Below, piece by piece: positions 1 to 9,249 of a stretch of DNA of 64,000 nucleotides. The stretch lies in the NCBI RefSeq assembly GCF_020194175.1, contig NZ_JADYVX010000017.1, positions 62,001-126,000 of the forward strand, written 5' to 3'. Below the pieces are notes generated by a model. It was not told the DNA's origin, searched no databases, and saw only the letters and a list, made by a program, of their open reading frames with translations. Source of the DNA: Bradyrhizobium sp. BRP22 (GTDB taxonomy: Bacteria > Pseudomonadota > Alphaproteobacteria > Rhizobiales > Xanthobacteraceae). Position numbers and translations under genes: made by a program. Every line of letters starts with the position of its first letter. Position 1 is the first letter of the stretch.

Positions 1-1
1 C

Positions 2-1294
2 TATCTGGCGACGACGGATGACCATGTGGTCGCACTCGATGCCAAGACCGGCAAGGTGGTCTGGGATACGAAGGTGCAGGACTACAAGAAGGGCCAGTAC
101 ATGACGCTGATGCCGTTGATCGTCGACGGCAAGGTCATCGTCGGCGGGTCCGGCGGCGAGTTCGGGGTCCGTGGTTATGTCGTCGCGTACGATGCCAACA
201 ACGGCAAGGAACTGTGGCGCACCTTCACCATTCCCGCGCCGGGCGAGCCGGGCAGCGAGACATGGGGCGGCGATGACTGGAAGACCGGCGGCGGATCGGC
301 CTGGATGACCGGCAATTACGACAAGGAGACCAAGACGATCTATTGGGGCGTCGGCAACGCCGCACCATGGCCCGGCTCGGCGCATCCCGGCGATAATCTC
401 TACACCAGTTCCGTGCTCGCGCTCGATCCGGACACCGGCAAGATCAAGACGCACTTCCAGTATCACCAGAACGATTCCTGGGACTGGGACGAGGTCGAGG
501 CGCCGATCCTGGTCAACCTGGAACGGGAAGGCCGCCCGTTCAAGGCGCTCGTGCATCCCGGGCGCGATGCGATCTTCTGGATTCTCGAAGCGAAGCCCGA
601 CCGGATCAACTACGTCACCGGCTGGCCGTTCGTGTACACCAATGTCTGGAAGGGCATTGAGAAGGAGACTGGCAGGCCGATCGTCGATCCCGAGCACAAG
701 CCGGTGCTCGGCAAGCGCGTCGAATTCTGCCCGTCGCTGTGGGGCGGCAAGGATTGGCCGTCGGCGTCGTATAGCCCGAGGACCAAGCTCGTCTACGTTC
801 CCGCCAACGAGAATTTCTGCGGCGGCTTCTCCGGCGAGAAGACACCGCTGGTTCCTGGCCAGCTCTGGCTCGGCACCAAGCCGGAAGATATCGGCCTGAC
901 GGTGCGCCCGGGCGCCACCCACATGGGCGAGTTGCAGGCCTGGGATCCGGCCACCGGCAAGAAGGTGTGGTCGCACAACTTCCCGAAATCGCAACTGTTC
1001 GGTTCGGTGTTGGCGACTGCGGGCGATCTGATCTTTGTCGGAGGCACCAACGATCGCAACTTCCGCGCCTTCGATGCCAAGAGCGGCCAGTTGTTGTGGG
1101 AGCAGAAGACCAATTCCGGCATCATGGGCATGCCGGTCTCCTATGAGATCGACGGCACGCAATACATCGCGATCCAGTCGGGCTGGGGCGTCGACGCGCA
1201 GCGCATCCAGGATGGCCTGGTCACGCAGAATGTCGGCGTCGAGAACAACGTGCCTCAGGGGGGCGTCGTCTGGGTGTTCGCGGTCAAGAAATAG
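2..1294 (+). CDS. PQQ-dependent alcohol dehydrogenase, methanol/ethanol family (5' truncated)
   Basis: This is the C-terminal part of a quinoprotein alcohol dehydrogenase, a periplasmic beta-propeller enzyme that oxidises alcohols and passes electrons to cytochrome c. The frame is open from base 2, so the signal peptide and first blades are missing. Visible are repeated DAKTGK/DPDTGK propeller motifs, a GDDWKTGGG stretch and a WDWDE segment. In the last, the probable catalytic Asp (482-484) is followed two residues later by a second Asp (488-490), the arrangement of lanthanide-dependent members; calcium enzymes lack that second Asp. It converges on the xoxF operon. Family is certain; substrate and metal are inferred. 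Confidence 0.93.
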   Translation, partial: YLATTDDHVVALDAKTGKVVWDTKVQDYKKGQYMTLMPLIVDGKVIVGGSGGEFGVRGYVVAYDANNGKELWRTFTIPAPGEPGSETWGGDDWKTGGGSAWMTGNYDKETKTIYWGVGNAAPWPGSAHPGDNLYTSSVLALDPDTGKIKTHFQYHQNDSWDWDEVEAPILVNLEREGRPFKALVHPGRDAIFWILEAKPDRINYVTGWPFVYTNVWKGIEKETGRPIVDPEHKPVLGKRVEFCPSLWGGKDWPSASYSPRTKLVYVPANENFCGGFSGEKTPLVPGQLWLGTKPEDIGLTVRPGATHMGELQAWDPATGKKVWSHNFPKSQLFGSVLATAGDLIFVGGTNDRNFRAFDAKSGQLLWEQKTNSGIMGMPVSYEIDGTQYIAIQSGWGVDAQRIQDGLVTQNVGVENNVPQGGVVWVFAVKK

Positions 1295-1359
1295 CGACAC
1301 ACGGGACGGCGAAAAGGAGCGGCGGACCGAAAGGTCCGCCGTTCTTCGTTGGGAATTGA

Positions 1360-1626
1360 TCATTTGCCTTTGTTGTCGACTTTCGCCTTCTCGTCCTCGT
1401 TCATCTTCCTGATCGTCGGATCGCGGCTCGCTTCACCGGTGGTCTGGTTGGTGGTGGCCGGCGGGGCATTATTCGGCAAGGAATTCTGCTCCGCGGGCGT
1501 CTTCGCCGGCCGCGTGGCGGTCGCGGGTGGTGGTGACGTGTTGGTTTGCGCGTTCGCCGCCTGCTCACTCAAAAGAAAGGCGCCCGCCAGTAGAGACACC
1601 GCGAGCGCCGGGAAATTATGTTTCAT
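1360..1626 (-). CDS. small exported Pro/Thr-rich protein, unknown function
   Basis: An 88-residue protein of unknown function. Residues 1-26 form a clear signal peptide (MKHN, hydrophobic core, ANAQ cleavage region). The mature part is low-complexity and rich in Pro, Thr, Asn and Ala, ending in a charged Lys/Asp/Glu tail. It should be a disordered periplasmic peptide. It lies between the converging PQQ dehydrogenase and the molybdoenzyme pair, on the strand of the xoxF operon. No domain was recognised. Confidence 0.6.
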   Translation of the reverse strand: MKHNFPALAVSLLAGAFLLSEQAANAQTNTSPPPATATRPAKTPAEQNSLPNNAPPATTNQTTGEASRDPTIRKMNEDEKAKVDNKGK

Positions 1627-1681
1627 CGATCTGTCTCCTCTCCAGATCGATGAAACAATTGATGCGCGCTTGCGTTCCGCC

Positions 1682-4000
1682 TCACGCCTCCAGTTGCTTG
1701 CCGATCGGCATCGCGCGGATGCGTTTTCCGGTGGCGGCGAAGATCGCGTTGATCAAGGCCGGCGCGAACGGCGGCACGCCGGGTTCGCCGACACCGCTCG
1801 GCGGCGTATCGGGGGTTGCGGGCGGCACGATGTAGACGTTGGTGATGCCAGGGGATTCGTCGATCCGGAGCACCGGGTAATCGTCGAAATTGCCCTGCTG
1901 CACCTTGCCGTCCTTGAAGGTGATCTCGCCGTATTTGGCGAGGCTCATGCCCATGATCGCCGCGCCCTCGATCTGCGACTGGATGCGCTCGGGGTTGACA
2001 TAGGTGCCGCAGTCGATCGCGGTGTCGACCCTCGGCACCGTCAGCTTGCCCTTGTCGTCGACAGCGACTTCGACGATGGTCGCGATATAGCTGACGAAGC
2101 TCCTGTGCACCGCGATGCCAAGGCCATGGCCCTTGGGCACCGATCGTCCCCAGCCGCCTTTGTCGGCGACCACTTCGACCACCTTGCGCAGCCGCGCGGT
2201 GTCGATCGGGTAGCTGTCATACGGCTCGCCATAGTTCCAGGGATCCTTCACCGAGGAAAGGTTGACGATCCGGGGCGAGCCGATCAGTTCGAGCAGCATG
2301 TCCTTCGGGTCGCGGTTGGTGGCATGGGCGATTTCGGCGACCATGGACTGCACCGCGAAGGCACGCGGGATGTTCGACACCGAGCGGAACCAGCCGATGC
2401 GGGTATGCGCGGCTGCCTCCGGGTTCTCGCACTGCATGTTGGCGATCTCGAACGGATTGTCGATCAACCCCATGCCAAGCTCGAACGGCGCCTGGTGGAC
2501 GGTTCCGGCGGCGAACGTCGAGGCGATGGATGGAGCCACGCTGCGATGCCGCCAGGCGATCACCTTGCCATTCTTGTCGAGGCCCGCTTCGATCCGCTCG
2601 ACGGACACCGTGTGGAGGAAGTCGTGGCGCACATCGTCTTCGCGCGTCCACTGCACCTTCACCGGCACGCCGAGCTCCTTCGAGAGCAGCACGGCCTCAA
2701 GCGCGAAGTCGCATTTCGACTTGCGGCCGAAACCGCCGCCGAGCAGCGTGACGTTGACGGTCACGTTCTCCTCGGGGATGCCGAGCGTCTTGGCGACGTC
2801 CTCGCGCGTTCCGCCCGGGCTCTGCACGGGAGCCCAGACTTCCGCCTTGTCGCCCTTGACGTTGGCGACCGCAACCGGCGGCTCCATGCTGGCATGGGCG
2901 AAATGCGGCAGGTAGTACTCGCCGACGATGACTTTGTCGGCGCTCTTCAACGCCGCCTCGGCATCGCCTTCCTTGCGCACGACGAGGCCCGGCTTGCGCG
3001 CGGCCGCCTCGAGCTCGGCGCGATAGGCGACCGAGTCGTATTTGGCATTGGCGCCGTCGTCCCAGGTCACCTTCAGCGCATTGCAGCCCTTGATCGCGGC
3101 GCCAGTGTTGCGTGCGATCACGGCCACCCCGCCGAGCGGCTGGAATTTGGACGGCCATGGCCATCCCTTCACTTCCATCACCTTCTCGACACCGGAGACC
3201 TTCATCGCTTCCGCGCCATCGAAGGAGACGAGCTTGCCGCCGGTCACCGGCGGACGGGCGATGACGGCATATTTCATGCCGGGCAGTCGCACGTCGGCGC
3301 CATAATGGGCTGCACCCGTCGTGATGTCGTGGAGGTCGACGATGCCGATCTCGCCCTTGCCGAGATAGCGGAAGTCCTTCGGGTTCTTGAGCTTCAGGCC
3401 TTCGATGCTCGGCACCGACTGTTTTGCGGCATCGGCTGCGAGTTCGCCGAAGCCGAGCTTGCGCCCGCTCGCGCTGTGGACGACCTCGTGATGGACGGCC
3501 TTCACCTCGCTCGCCGGCACGCCCCAGCGTTTCGCCGCAGCCTGCTCGAGCATGGTGCGGGCCGAAGCGCCGATCTGGCGCATCGGGATCAGATAGTGGC
3601 GCGTGCTGCGCGAGCCGTCGGTGTCCTGGTTGCCGAACTTGACCTCATCGCCATGCGCCTGCTGGATGCGGACGCGCGACCAGTCGGCCTCCAGTTCCTC
3701 GGCCACGATCAGGGGCAGGCTGGTGCGTACACCGGTTCCCATCTCGGAGCGGTGCGCCACGATCGTGACGATGCCGTCAGGCGCGATCGAGACGAAAACG
3801 CGCGGGTCGACCACGACGCCGTGCGGCATTTTCCCCGCGCCGGTCTCGTATGCGAAGCTCGGGCGCATCATCACCGGTGCAGCGAGCACGAACCCGCCGG
3901 CGAGCCCCAGGCTCTTCAGGATGCTGCGGCGCGAAACGTTCTCGACCTTGATGTGCTTCTCGAAGCCGCGAAGCTTGTTGGGATTGGTGAGGATATTCAT
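1682..4000 (-). CDS. iorB: xanthine dehydrogenase family molybdopterin-binding subunit (isoquinoline 1-oxidoreductase beta-like)
   Basis: A 772-residue large subunit of a two-component molybdenum hydroxylase/aldehyde oxidoreductase. A twin-arginine motif (SRRSILKSLG, near residues 23-32) followed by a hydrophobic stretch points to Tat export with bound cofactor. Typical signatures are GGGFGRKSK and a C-terminal GVGEPGVPP loop carrying the probable catalytic Glu. The start lies one base after the stop of the iron-sulfur subunit gene, so the two are co-translated. No FAD subunit accompanies them, as usual for the Ior group, where electrons go to a c-type cytochrome. Substrate unknown; an aldehyde is plausible beside methanol genes. 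Confidence 0.88.
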   Translation of the reverse strand: MNILTNPNKLRGFEKHIKVENVSRRSILKSLGLAGGFVLAAPVMMRPSFAYETGAGKMPHGVVVDPRVFVSIAPDGIVTIVAHRSEMGTGVRTSLPLIVAEELEADWSRVRIQQAHGDEVKFGNQDTDGSRSTRHYLIPMRQIGASARTMLEQAAAKRWGVPASEVKAVHHEVVHSASGRKLGFGELAADAAKQSVPSIEGLKLKNPKDFRYLGKGEIGIVDLHDITTGAAHYGADVRLPGMKYAVIARPPVTGGKLVSFDGAEAMKVSGVEKVMEVKGWPWPSKFQPLGGVAVIARNTGAAIKGCNALKVTWDDGANAKYDSVAYRAELEAAARKPGLVVRKEGDAEAALKSADKVIVGEYYLPHFAHASMEPPVAVANVKGDKAEVWAPVQSPGGTREDVAKTLGIPEENVTVNVTLLGGGFGRKSKCDFALEAVLLSKELGVPVKVQWTREDDVRHDFLHTVSVERIEAGLDKNGKVIAWRHRSVAPSIASTFAAGTVHQAPFELGMGLIDNPFEIANMQCENPEAAAHTRIGWFRSVSNIPRAFAVQSMVAEIAHATNRDPKDMLLELIGSPRIVNLSSVKDPWNYGEPYDSYPIDTARLRKVVEVVADKGGWGRSVPKGHGLGIAVHRSFVSYIATIVEVAVDDKGKLTVPRVDTAIDCGTYVNPERIQSQIEGAAIMGMSLAKYGEITFKDGKVQQGNFDDYPVLRIDESPGITNVYIVPPATPDTPPSGVGEPGVPPFAPALINAIFAATGKRIRAMPIGKQLEA

Positions 4001-4001
4001 G

Positions 4002-4454
4002 TCACACCCCCGTCGATGCGAGATGGACTGCGTTCTCGATCCGCTGGTAGCAGCCGCAGCGGCAGATGTTGCCGGACAGGGATTCGCGGATCTGGTCGTG
4101 TGACGGTTTTGGATTGTCCATCAGCAGCGCAGCCGCTTGCATGATCTGACCCGCCTGGCAATAACCGCATTGCGGCACATTGACTTGGCGCCAGGCCTTT
4201 TGCACCGGGTGATCGCCGGTCGGATGCAGACCCTCGATGGTGGTGACCTCGCGGCCGGCCGCGTCCGACACCGAGGTGATGCAGGCGCGCACCGCCTGCT
4301 TGTCCATGATCACGGTGCAGGAGCCGCACAGCGCCTGACCGCAGCCGAATTTGGTGCCGGTGAGCCCCACTTCATCACGGATAAACCAGAGTAGCGGCAG
4401 GTCGGGGTCGCCGTCCCAATTCCGTTCCTGACCATTAATCTTCAACTTGACCAT
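4002..4454 (-). CDS. iorA: (2Fe-2S)-binding subunit of a molybdenum hydroxylase
   Basis: A 150-residue electron-transfer subunit. The N-terminal plant-type ferredoxin domain has the cysteine pattern CGQALCGSC. The C-terminal helical domain has CGYCQAGQ and NICRCGC for the second [2Fe-2S] cluster. Length and layout are standard for isoquinoline 1-oxidoreductase alpha subunits. It has no signal peptide of its own and would be exported folded with the Tat-bearing large subunit. It precedes iorB with a one-base gap. Confidence 0.9.
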   Translation of the reverse strand: MVKLKINGQERNWDGDPDLPLLWFIRDEVGLTGTKFGCGQALCGSCTVIMDKQAVRACITSVSDAAGREVTTIEGLHPTGDHPVQKAWRQVNVPQCGYCQAGQIMQAAALLMDNPKPSHDQIRESLSGNICRCGCYQRIENAVHLASTGV

Positions 4455-4970
4455 GATCGTCCCTCGCTCTTCTTAAGCTGTTGATGTTTGCAGGCCACGA
4501 GCGAGAACATATTTCTCCCTGCGCTCGCGACCGCTCTTGGGTCTCGTGCGGCGGGTCGCTCCTTGGAGATGCTGAAGGGGAGCCCGTTGCACGATCGGTC
4601 CGGTAGTCCGTATCCGGCTGCTCCTTTGTTATGTTCAAATGAAACGCGCCGCCCGCGCGCATCGGGGAAAATAGAATGCTAGCAGAAACCGATGCGACGC
4701 TGACTTCACAGCCAAGTGTTTTGCATTTGCCGTTTGTCAAAAGCGGGGCCGACCGCTCGCTGATCCAAGACCGTCAGGATATTTTTGCAAACGCGGACGC
4801 GAAAAATACACTGCCGCCAAGCGGGCGCGGATTGGGAAAAGCCGGAACTGGCCTGCTGACGGGAACAAGGATGGGTGCGGGCAGCTCAAAATGCTGCGGT
4901 GCGAGCAGCGATAGCGCCGCTGGCGGAGGCAGGCACCGCCAGCGGTGTGCGGGTAAATCAGGCAGCCTTA
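4455..4970. other. intergenic stretch between gfa and iorA
   Basis: No convincing gene was found in these roughly 515 bases; the small open frames lack coding character and ribosome binding sites. The part next to iorA probably holds its promoter, and the part next to gfa holds a hairpin (listed separately). The moderate length suggests iorAB may have its own promoter rather than relying on the xoxF operon. Confidence 0.5.
4917..4945 (-). terminator. GC-rich hairpin downstream of gfa
   Basis: Perfect 10-bp inverted repeat CCGCTGGCGG / CCGCCAGCGG with a 9-base loop, about 26 bases past the gfa stop. No T-tract follows in the gfa direction, so it is a weak intrinsic terminator at best; it may instead protect the transcript end. 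Confidence 0.4.
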
Positions 4971-5534
4971 TTAGGCGGCCTTGGATTTCGCTACGTGGGT
5001 CGCGATCGCGTCCATCAGCGCCGGTGACAGACAGTCATAGGGCTCGAGCCCCAATTCCTTGAGCCGCCCGCGGATCGCCGGCATCTCCTCCGGCTTGGCG
5101 CCGGACTCGATCACGGACGAGACGAACGCGGCAAAGCCCGGCGCCGCCGAGCCGCTCTCCTCGAAGAGTTCGGGATGGATGAAGTCGAGGCCATAGAACG
5201 GATGCGCCTTGTTCTCGATCCGCCCATACATATGCGTGCCGCAGGCCTTGCAGGCATAGCGCTGGATCACAGCCGCGGGGTCGACGATCTGCAGCTTGTC
5301 GCCATTTTCCAGCACCGTCAGGTTCTGTCTCGGCACCACCGCCACGATCGAGAACATCGCCCCTTCCGGCTTCCAGCATTTGGTGCAGCCACAGGCGTGG
5401 TTATGGGCGACGTCGCCCTTGATCGCCACTTTCACCGGCCGGTCCGTGCATTTGCAGACCAGCGTGCCGCCGGCAAAGTTGCCGGAGCCTTTCTTCACGC
5501 CGCTGTCAATCGATGGGTGGAGTTGAACAGTCAT
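4971..5534 (-). CDS. gfa: S-(hydroxymethyl)glutathione synthase (Gfa)
   Basis: A 187-residue member of the glutathione-dependent formaldehyde-activating family. It speeds the condensation of formaldehyde with glutathione, giving the substrate of FrmA. Zinc-binding Cys motifs are visible (CKCTD, CGCTKC, CKACGTH). The ATG start has a strong AGGAGG ribosome site. It lies after frmA on the same strand, so transcript order matches pathway order from XoxF onward. The cytoplasmic location implies that formaldehyde made by periplasmic XoxF must enter the cell. Confidence 0.93.
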   Translation of the reverse strand: MTVQLHPSIDSGVKKGSGNFAGGTLVCKCTDRPVKVAIKGDVAHNHACGCTKCWKPEGAMFSIVAVVPRQNLTVLENGDKLQIVDPAAVIQRYACKACGTHMYGRIENKAHPFYGLDFIHPELFEESGSAAPGFAAFVSSVIESGAKPEEMPAIRGRLKELGLEPYDCLSPALMDAIATHVAKSKAA

Positions 5535-5698
5535 GGGTCAATCCTCCTAGTGTTTGACATTGTTGAGGCTGGAGCGGGGACGCTCATCCCGCTCCCTCCT
5601 TTCCTTGAGCATGACCCTCGGGGGTGGGCCCGCGGGGCATGCTTTCGAGGCGGTAGTCTTCCCTTCGCAAGCCGTGGCCCACGACTGGCGAAGGATGG

Positions 5699-6808
5699 CT
5701 AGTAGACGACGACCGAACGGATCGACTTGCCCTCGTGCATCAAGTCGAACCCCTTGTTGATTTCCTCGAGCTTGAGCACGTGGGTGATCATCGGATCGAT
5801 CTGGATCTTTCCGTTCATGTACCAGTCAACGACCTTCGGTGTGTCGGTGCGGCCGCGCGCGCCGCCGAAGGCCGTGCCCTTCCAGACCCGCCCGGTGACG
5901 AGCTGGAACGGCCGGGTGGCGATTTCCTTGCCGGCTTCCGCGACGCCGATGATCACGGAGACGCCCCAGCCGCGGTGGCAGGCTTCCAGCGCCTGGCGCA
6001 TCACATTGGTGTTGCCGGTGCAGTCGAAGGTGTAGTCGGCGCCGCCATCGGTCAGACCGACCAGGTGCTGGACGATATCGCCGCCGACCTTGGTCGGATT
6101 GACGAAATGCGTCATGCCGAAGCGGCGACCCCAATCTTCCTTGGAGTCGTTGATGTCGACGCCGATGATCTTGTCGGCGCCAACCATCTTGGCGCCCTGG
6201 ATCACGTTGAGCCCGATACCGCCGAGGCCGAACACCACGACATTGGAGCCTGGCGTGACTTTCGCGGTATTGACCACGGCGCCGACTCCCGTGGTGACGC
6301 CGCAGCCGACATAGCAGCTCTTGTCGAACGGGGCGTCCTCGCGGATCTTCGCCACCGCGATCTCCGGCAGCACCGTGTAGTTCGAGAAGGTCGAGCAGCC
6401 CATATAGTGGTAGATGGTCTTGCCCTTGTAGCTGAACCGCGAGGTGCCGTCCGGCATCACGCCTTTGCCCTGGGTGGCGCGGATCGCGGTGCAGAGGTTG
6501 GTCTTCTGGCTCAGGCAGCTTTTGCACTGCCTGCATTCGGGCGTGTAGAGCGGGATCACGTGATCGCCCGGCTTCACCGAGGTCACGCCCGCACCGACCT
6601 CGCGGACGATGCCGGCGCCCTCATGGCCGAGGATGGAAGGGAAGATTCCCTCACTGTCGAAGCCGTCAAGCGTGTAGGCGTCGGTATGACAGATGCCGGT
6701 CGCCTTGATCTCGACCAGGACTTCACCGGCCTTCGGGCCTTCCAGGTCGAGCTCGACGATCTCGAGCGGTTTCTTGGCTTCGAATGCGACTGCGGCGCGT
6801 GTTTTCAT
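5699..6808 (-). CDS. frmA: S-(hydroxymethyl)glutathione dehydrogenase / class III alcohol dehydrogenase
   Basis: A 369-residue zinc- and NAD-dependent enzyme oxidising S-hydroxymethylglutathione to S-formylglutathione. The catalytic-zinc region reads GICHTDAYTLDG followed by GHEGAG. The structural zinc motif is CRQCKSC with a fourth Cys shortly after. The nucleotide-binding glycine motif is GLGGIGLNV. Length and motifs are those of class III ADH (also called FlhA, AdhC or FdhA). It sits directly after xoxG, with a GGAGAG ribosome site, in the methanol oxidation operon. Confidence 0.96.
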   Translation of the reverse strand: MKTRAAVAFEAKKPLEIVELDLEGPKAGEVLVEIKATGICHTDAYTLDGFDSEGIFPSILGHEGAGIVREVGAGVTSVKPGDHVIPLYTPECRQCKSCLSQKTNLCTAIRATQGKGVMPDGTSRFSYKGKTIYHYMGCSTFSNYTVLPEIAVAKIREDAPFDKSCYVGCGVTTGVGAVVNTAKVTPGSNVVVFGLGGIGLNVIQGAKMVGADKIIGVDINDSKEDWGRRFGMTHFVNPTKVGGDIVQHLVGLTDGGADYTFDCTGNTNVMRQALEACHRGWGVSVIIGVAEAGKEIATRPFQLVTGRVWKGTAFGGARGRTDTPKVVDWYMNGKIQIDPMITHVLKLEEINKGFDLMHEGKSIRSVVVY

Positions 6809-6852
6809 ATTGATCTCTCCGTAAAGCGTTTTGTCGCCTGCGCTCCGCAGCT

Positions 6853-7377
6853 TCAGTTCTTGCCCATGCAGGACTCTTCCGCCTGCTTGTAGGCCTCGGG
6901 CTTCCCTTCATGCTTTGCTGGGCGTACGCGCCCAACCGCATCATTGGCGCGGGCGCGCAGGTAGACATAGAGGTCGTCCATGTAGCAGGCGACGTTTGGA
7001 TTGTCACCGAACGCCGGCATGACATTTTCCTGTGCGGTATTGACGTTCTTGCGGCCGCTGGCGACGACGCCGAGGAAGTCGGCATAGCTCATGGTCTTCA
7101 GCGAACCCGCCAATCCCGGCGCATAGGTCGAGCCCATGCCGTCCGGGCCATGGCAGACATGGCATTCCGAATGATACCGCCGATATCCGGAGTAGGTGTA
7201 CCAATCAACCGTCCCATCGGCTGCGACCTTGAAGGTCGGGTTACCTTCCTTGTCCAGATATTTGCCATTCTCTTCCTTCACGGCGGCCGGATCGACCGCG
7301 TCGTCGGCAAGGGCGAATCCTCCAGATACGGCGATGATCATCGCCGCCACCACGAACCAGCTTTTGCGCAAGAGCAT
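6853..7377 (-). CDS. xoxG: XoxG-type cytochrome c, electron acceptor of XoxF
   Basis: A 174-residue mono-heme cytochrome c. It has a signal peptide (MLLRKSW, hydrophobic core, ALADD), a CHVCH heme motif and a likely Met axial ligand in VMPAFGDN. Methanol-linked cytochromes of this kind take electrons from XoxF in the periplasm. An upstream TTG would add eight residues, but the ATG chosen has GAGG nearby and begins directly at the signal peptide. It lies 66 bases after xoxF on the same strand, so it is almost certainly co-transcribed. Confidence 0.9.
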   Translation of the reverse strand: MLLRKSWFVVAAMIIAVSGGFALADDAVDPAAVKEENGKYLDKEGNPTFKVAADGTVDWYTYSGYRRYHSECHVCHGPDGMGSTYAPGLAGSLKTMSYADFLGVVASGRKNVNTAQENVMPAFGDNPNVACYMDDLYVYLRARANDAVGRVRPAKHEGKPEAYKQAEESCMGKN

Positions 7378-7443
7378 GTCCTCAAGATCAGATACAGGCA
7401 AAACCGGCGCGTGGATGGTCCACGCGCCGGAACGACGTTCGGC

Positions 7444-9249
7444 TCACTGCGGGAGGGAGAACACGGTGAGCGTTCCGCCGAGCGCAGTATAGTTGCTCAG
7501 CGCCGCGTAGCCGCCGACTGCGCCGAGACCGGCGGTCGGATCGGTCAGACCGGCAGCAAGGCCGATGCCGGCCCAGCCGCCGACTCCGGACAGCACCGCC
7601 ACATACTGCTTGCCACCCTGCTCATAGGTCGTGACGTTGCCGATGATGCCGGAGGGAGTCTTGAACTTGTAAAGCTCCTTGCCGGTCTTGGCGTCGACCG
7701 CCTTCAGGAAGCCCTCGAGCGTTCCATAGAACACCACGCCGCCTGCGGTGGCGAGCGCACCGGACCAGACCGAGAACTGCTCCTTGTTGGACCAGACGAT
7801 CTTGCCGGTCTTGGCGTCCCAGGCGATGAAGTTGCCCATGTGCGACTCGCCGGGAGGCGGATACATCGAGAGCGTCGCACCCACATAGGGTTGACCCGCG
7901 GTGTAGCTCACCTTGAACGGCTCATAGTCCATGCAGACGTGGTTGGTCGGGACGTAGAACAACTGCGTCTCCGGCGAGTAGGCGGCCGGTTGCTGGTCTT
8001 TGGTCCCGAGCGCGGCCGGGCAGATGCCCTTGACGTTGACATCCTCACCCTGCTTGTCGGTCGAGTACTGGTCGAGGACCTTCGGCCGGCCGTAGGTCGG
8101 CGAGCTCTTGTTCATGTCGACGCCGCTGGTCCAGTTCACCTTCGGGTCGTACTTCTCGGCGACCAGGAGCTCGCCGGTGGCACGATCCATCGTGTAGCCC
8201 AAGCCGTTACGGTCGAAATGGACCAGCAGCTTGCGGTCCTGCCCGTTGATCTGCTGGTCAGCGAGGATCATTTCGTTGACGCCGTCATAGTCCCATTCGT
8301 CATGGGGCGTCATCTGGTAGACCCAGCGGGCCATGCCGTCGTCCGGATTGCGCGCGAAGATGGTCATCGACCATTTGTTGTCGCCCGGACGCTGCTTCGG
8401 GTTCCAGGTGGAGGGATTGCCCGAGCCGTAATAGACAAGGTTCAACTGCGGGTCATAGGACATCCAGCCCCATGTGCAGCCGCCGCCGATCTTCCACTGA
8501 TCGCCCTGCCAGGTCTTGACGCTCGAATCCTTGCCGACCGGCTTGCCGAGTTCGGTGGTCTTCACAGGATCGACCTTGATCTGGTCGTCAGGCCCTTCGG
8601 AATAGGCACGCCATACTTGCTTGCCGCTCTTGAGGTCGTAGGCCGTGACGTGGCACTGCACGCCGAACTCGCCACCGGAGATGCCGACCAGAACCTTGTC
8701 CTTAACAACGAGCGGCGAGGATGTACCGGTCTCGCCCTTGCCCGGGTCGCCATTCTTCGCGGTCCACTCCACCTTGCCGGTCTTGGCGTCAAGCGCCACC
8801 AGCGTGGTGTCGGCCTGGTGCAGGAAGATCTTGCCATCGCCATAGGCCACGCCACGATTCACCGTGTCGCAGCACATCACCGGGATCACGTTCGGATCCT
8901 GCTTCGGCTCGTATCTCCAGACGATCTTATTGTCCTGCGACAGGTCAAGAGCATAGACCTTGTTCGGGAAGGGCGTGTGCACGTACATCATGTTGCCGAT
9001 GATCAGCGGCCCGCCCTCGTGGCCACGCAGCACGCCGGTCGAAAACGTCCAGGCGACCTGCAACTTTCCGACATTCGAGGCGTTGATTTGATTCAGCTTT
9101 GAGTAACGCGTATTCGCGTAGTCACCTGCGGGCTGCACCCAATCTTTCGGGTTCTGCGACATTTTGATGAGTTCTTCATTGGCACTGGCAGCACCTCCGC
9201 TCAACGCCGCCATGGCGCCGAGAGAGGTCGCGAATAGCACCTTGCGCAT
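7444..9249 (-). CDS. xoxF: XoxF-type lanthanide-dependent methanol dehydrogenase
   Basis: A 601-residue PQQ enzyme with a signal peptide ending near ASAN. Quinoprotein methanol dehydrogenase features include the vicinal disulfide Cys pair (MCCDTV, residues 126-127) and repeated DAKTGK propeller motifs. The active site reads HDEWDYDGVNE: catalytic Asp near 320 plus the extra Asp at 322 that marks lanthanide dependence. The ATG was chosen because GGGAGG lies about 10 bases upstream and the signal peptide starts there; the frame stays open upstream but is not coding-like. First gene of an operon with xoxG, frmA and gfa, divergent from an AraC regulator. Confidence 0.97.
   Translation of the reverse strand: MRKVLFATSLGAMAALSGGAASANEELIKMSQNPKDWVQPAGDYANTRYSKLNQINASNVGKLQVAWTFSTGVLRGHEGGPLIIGNMMYVHTPFPNKVYALDLSQDNKIVWRYEPKQDPNVIPVMCCDTVNRGVAYGDGKIFLHQADTTLVALDAKTGKVEWTAKNGDPGKGETGTSSPLVVKDKVLVGISGGEFGVQCHVTAYDLKSGKQVWRAYSEGPDDQIKVDPVKTTELGKPVGKDSSVKTWQGDQWKIGGGCTWGWMSYDPQLNLVYYGSGNPSTWNPKQRPGDNKWSMTIFARNPDDGMARWVYQMTPHDEWDYDGVNEMILADQQINGQDRKLLVHFDRNGLGYTMDRATGELLVAEKYDPKVNWTSGVDMNKSSPTYGRPKVLDQYSTDKQGEDVNVKGICPAALGTKDQQPAAYSPETQLFYVPTNHVCMDYEPFKVSYTAGQPYVGATLSMYPPPGESHMGNFIAWDAKTGKIVWSNKEQFSVWSGALATAGGVVFYGTLEGFLKAVDAKTGKELYKFKTPSGIIGNVTTYEQGGKQYVAVLSGVGGWAGIGLAAGLTDPTAGLGAVGGYAALSNYTALGGTLTVFSLPQ

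Noticed and set aside
1349..4144. Very long plus-strand open frame opposite the molybdenum hydroxylase genes
   Set aside because: It is antisense to two well-supported genes and its product is Arg/His/Asp-rich with no domain, as expected for shadows in GC-rich DNA.
4435..4740. 101-codon minus-strand frame upstream of iorA
   Set aside because: No ribosome site, no domain and overlap with the iorA start; probably promoter DNA.
6910..9102. Long plus-strand open frame opposite xoxG and xoxF
   Set aside because: Product shows no fold or motif, and the opposite strand encodes clear XoxF and cytochrome proteins.
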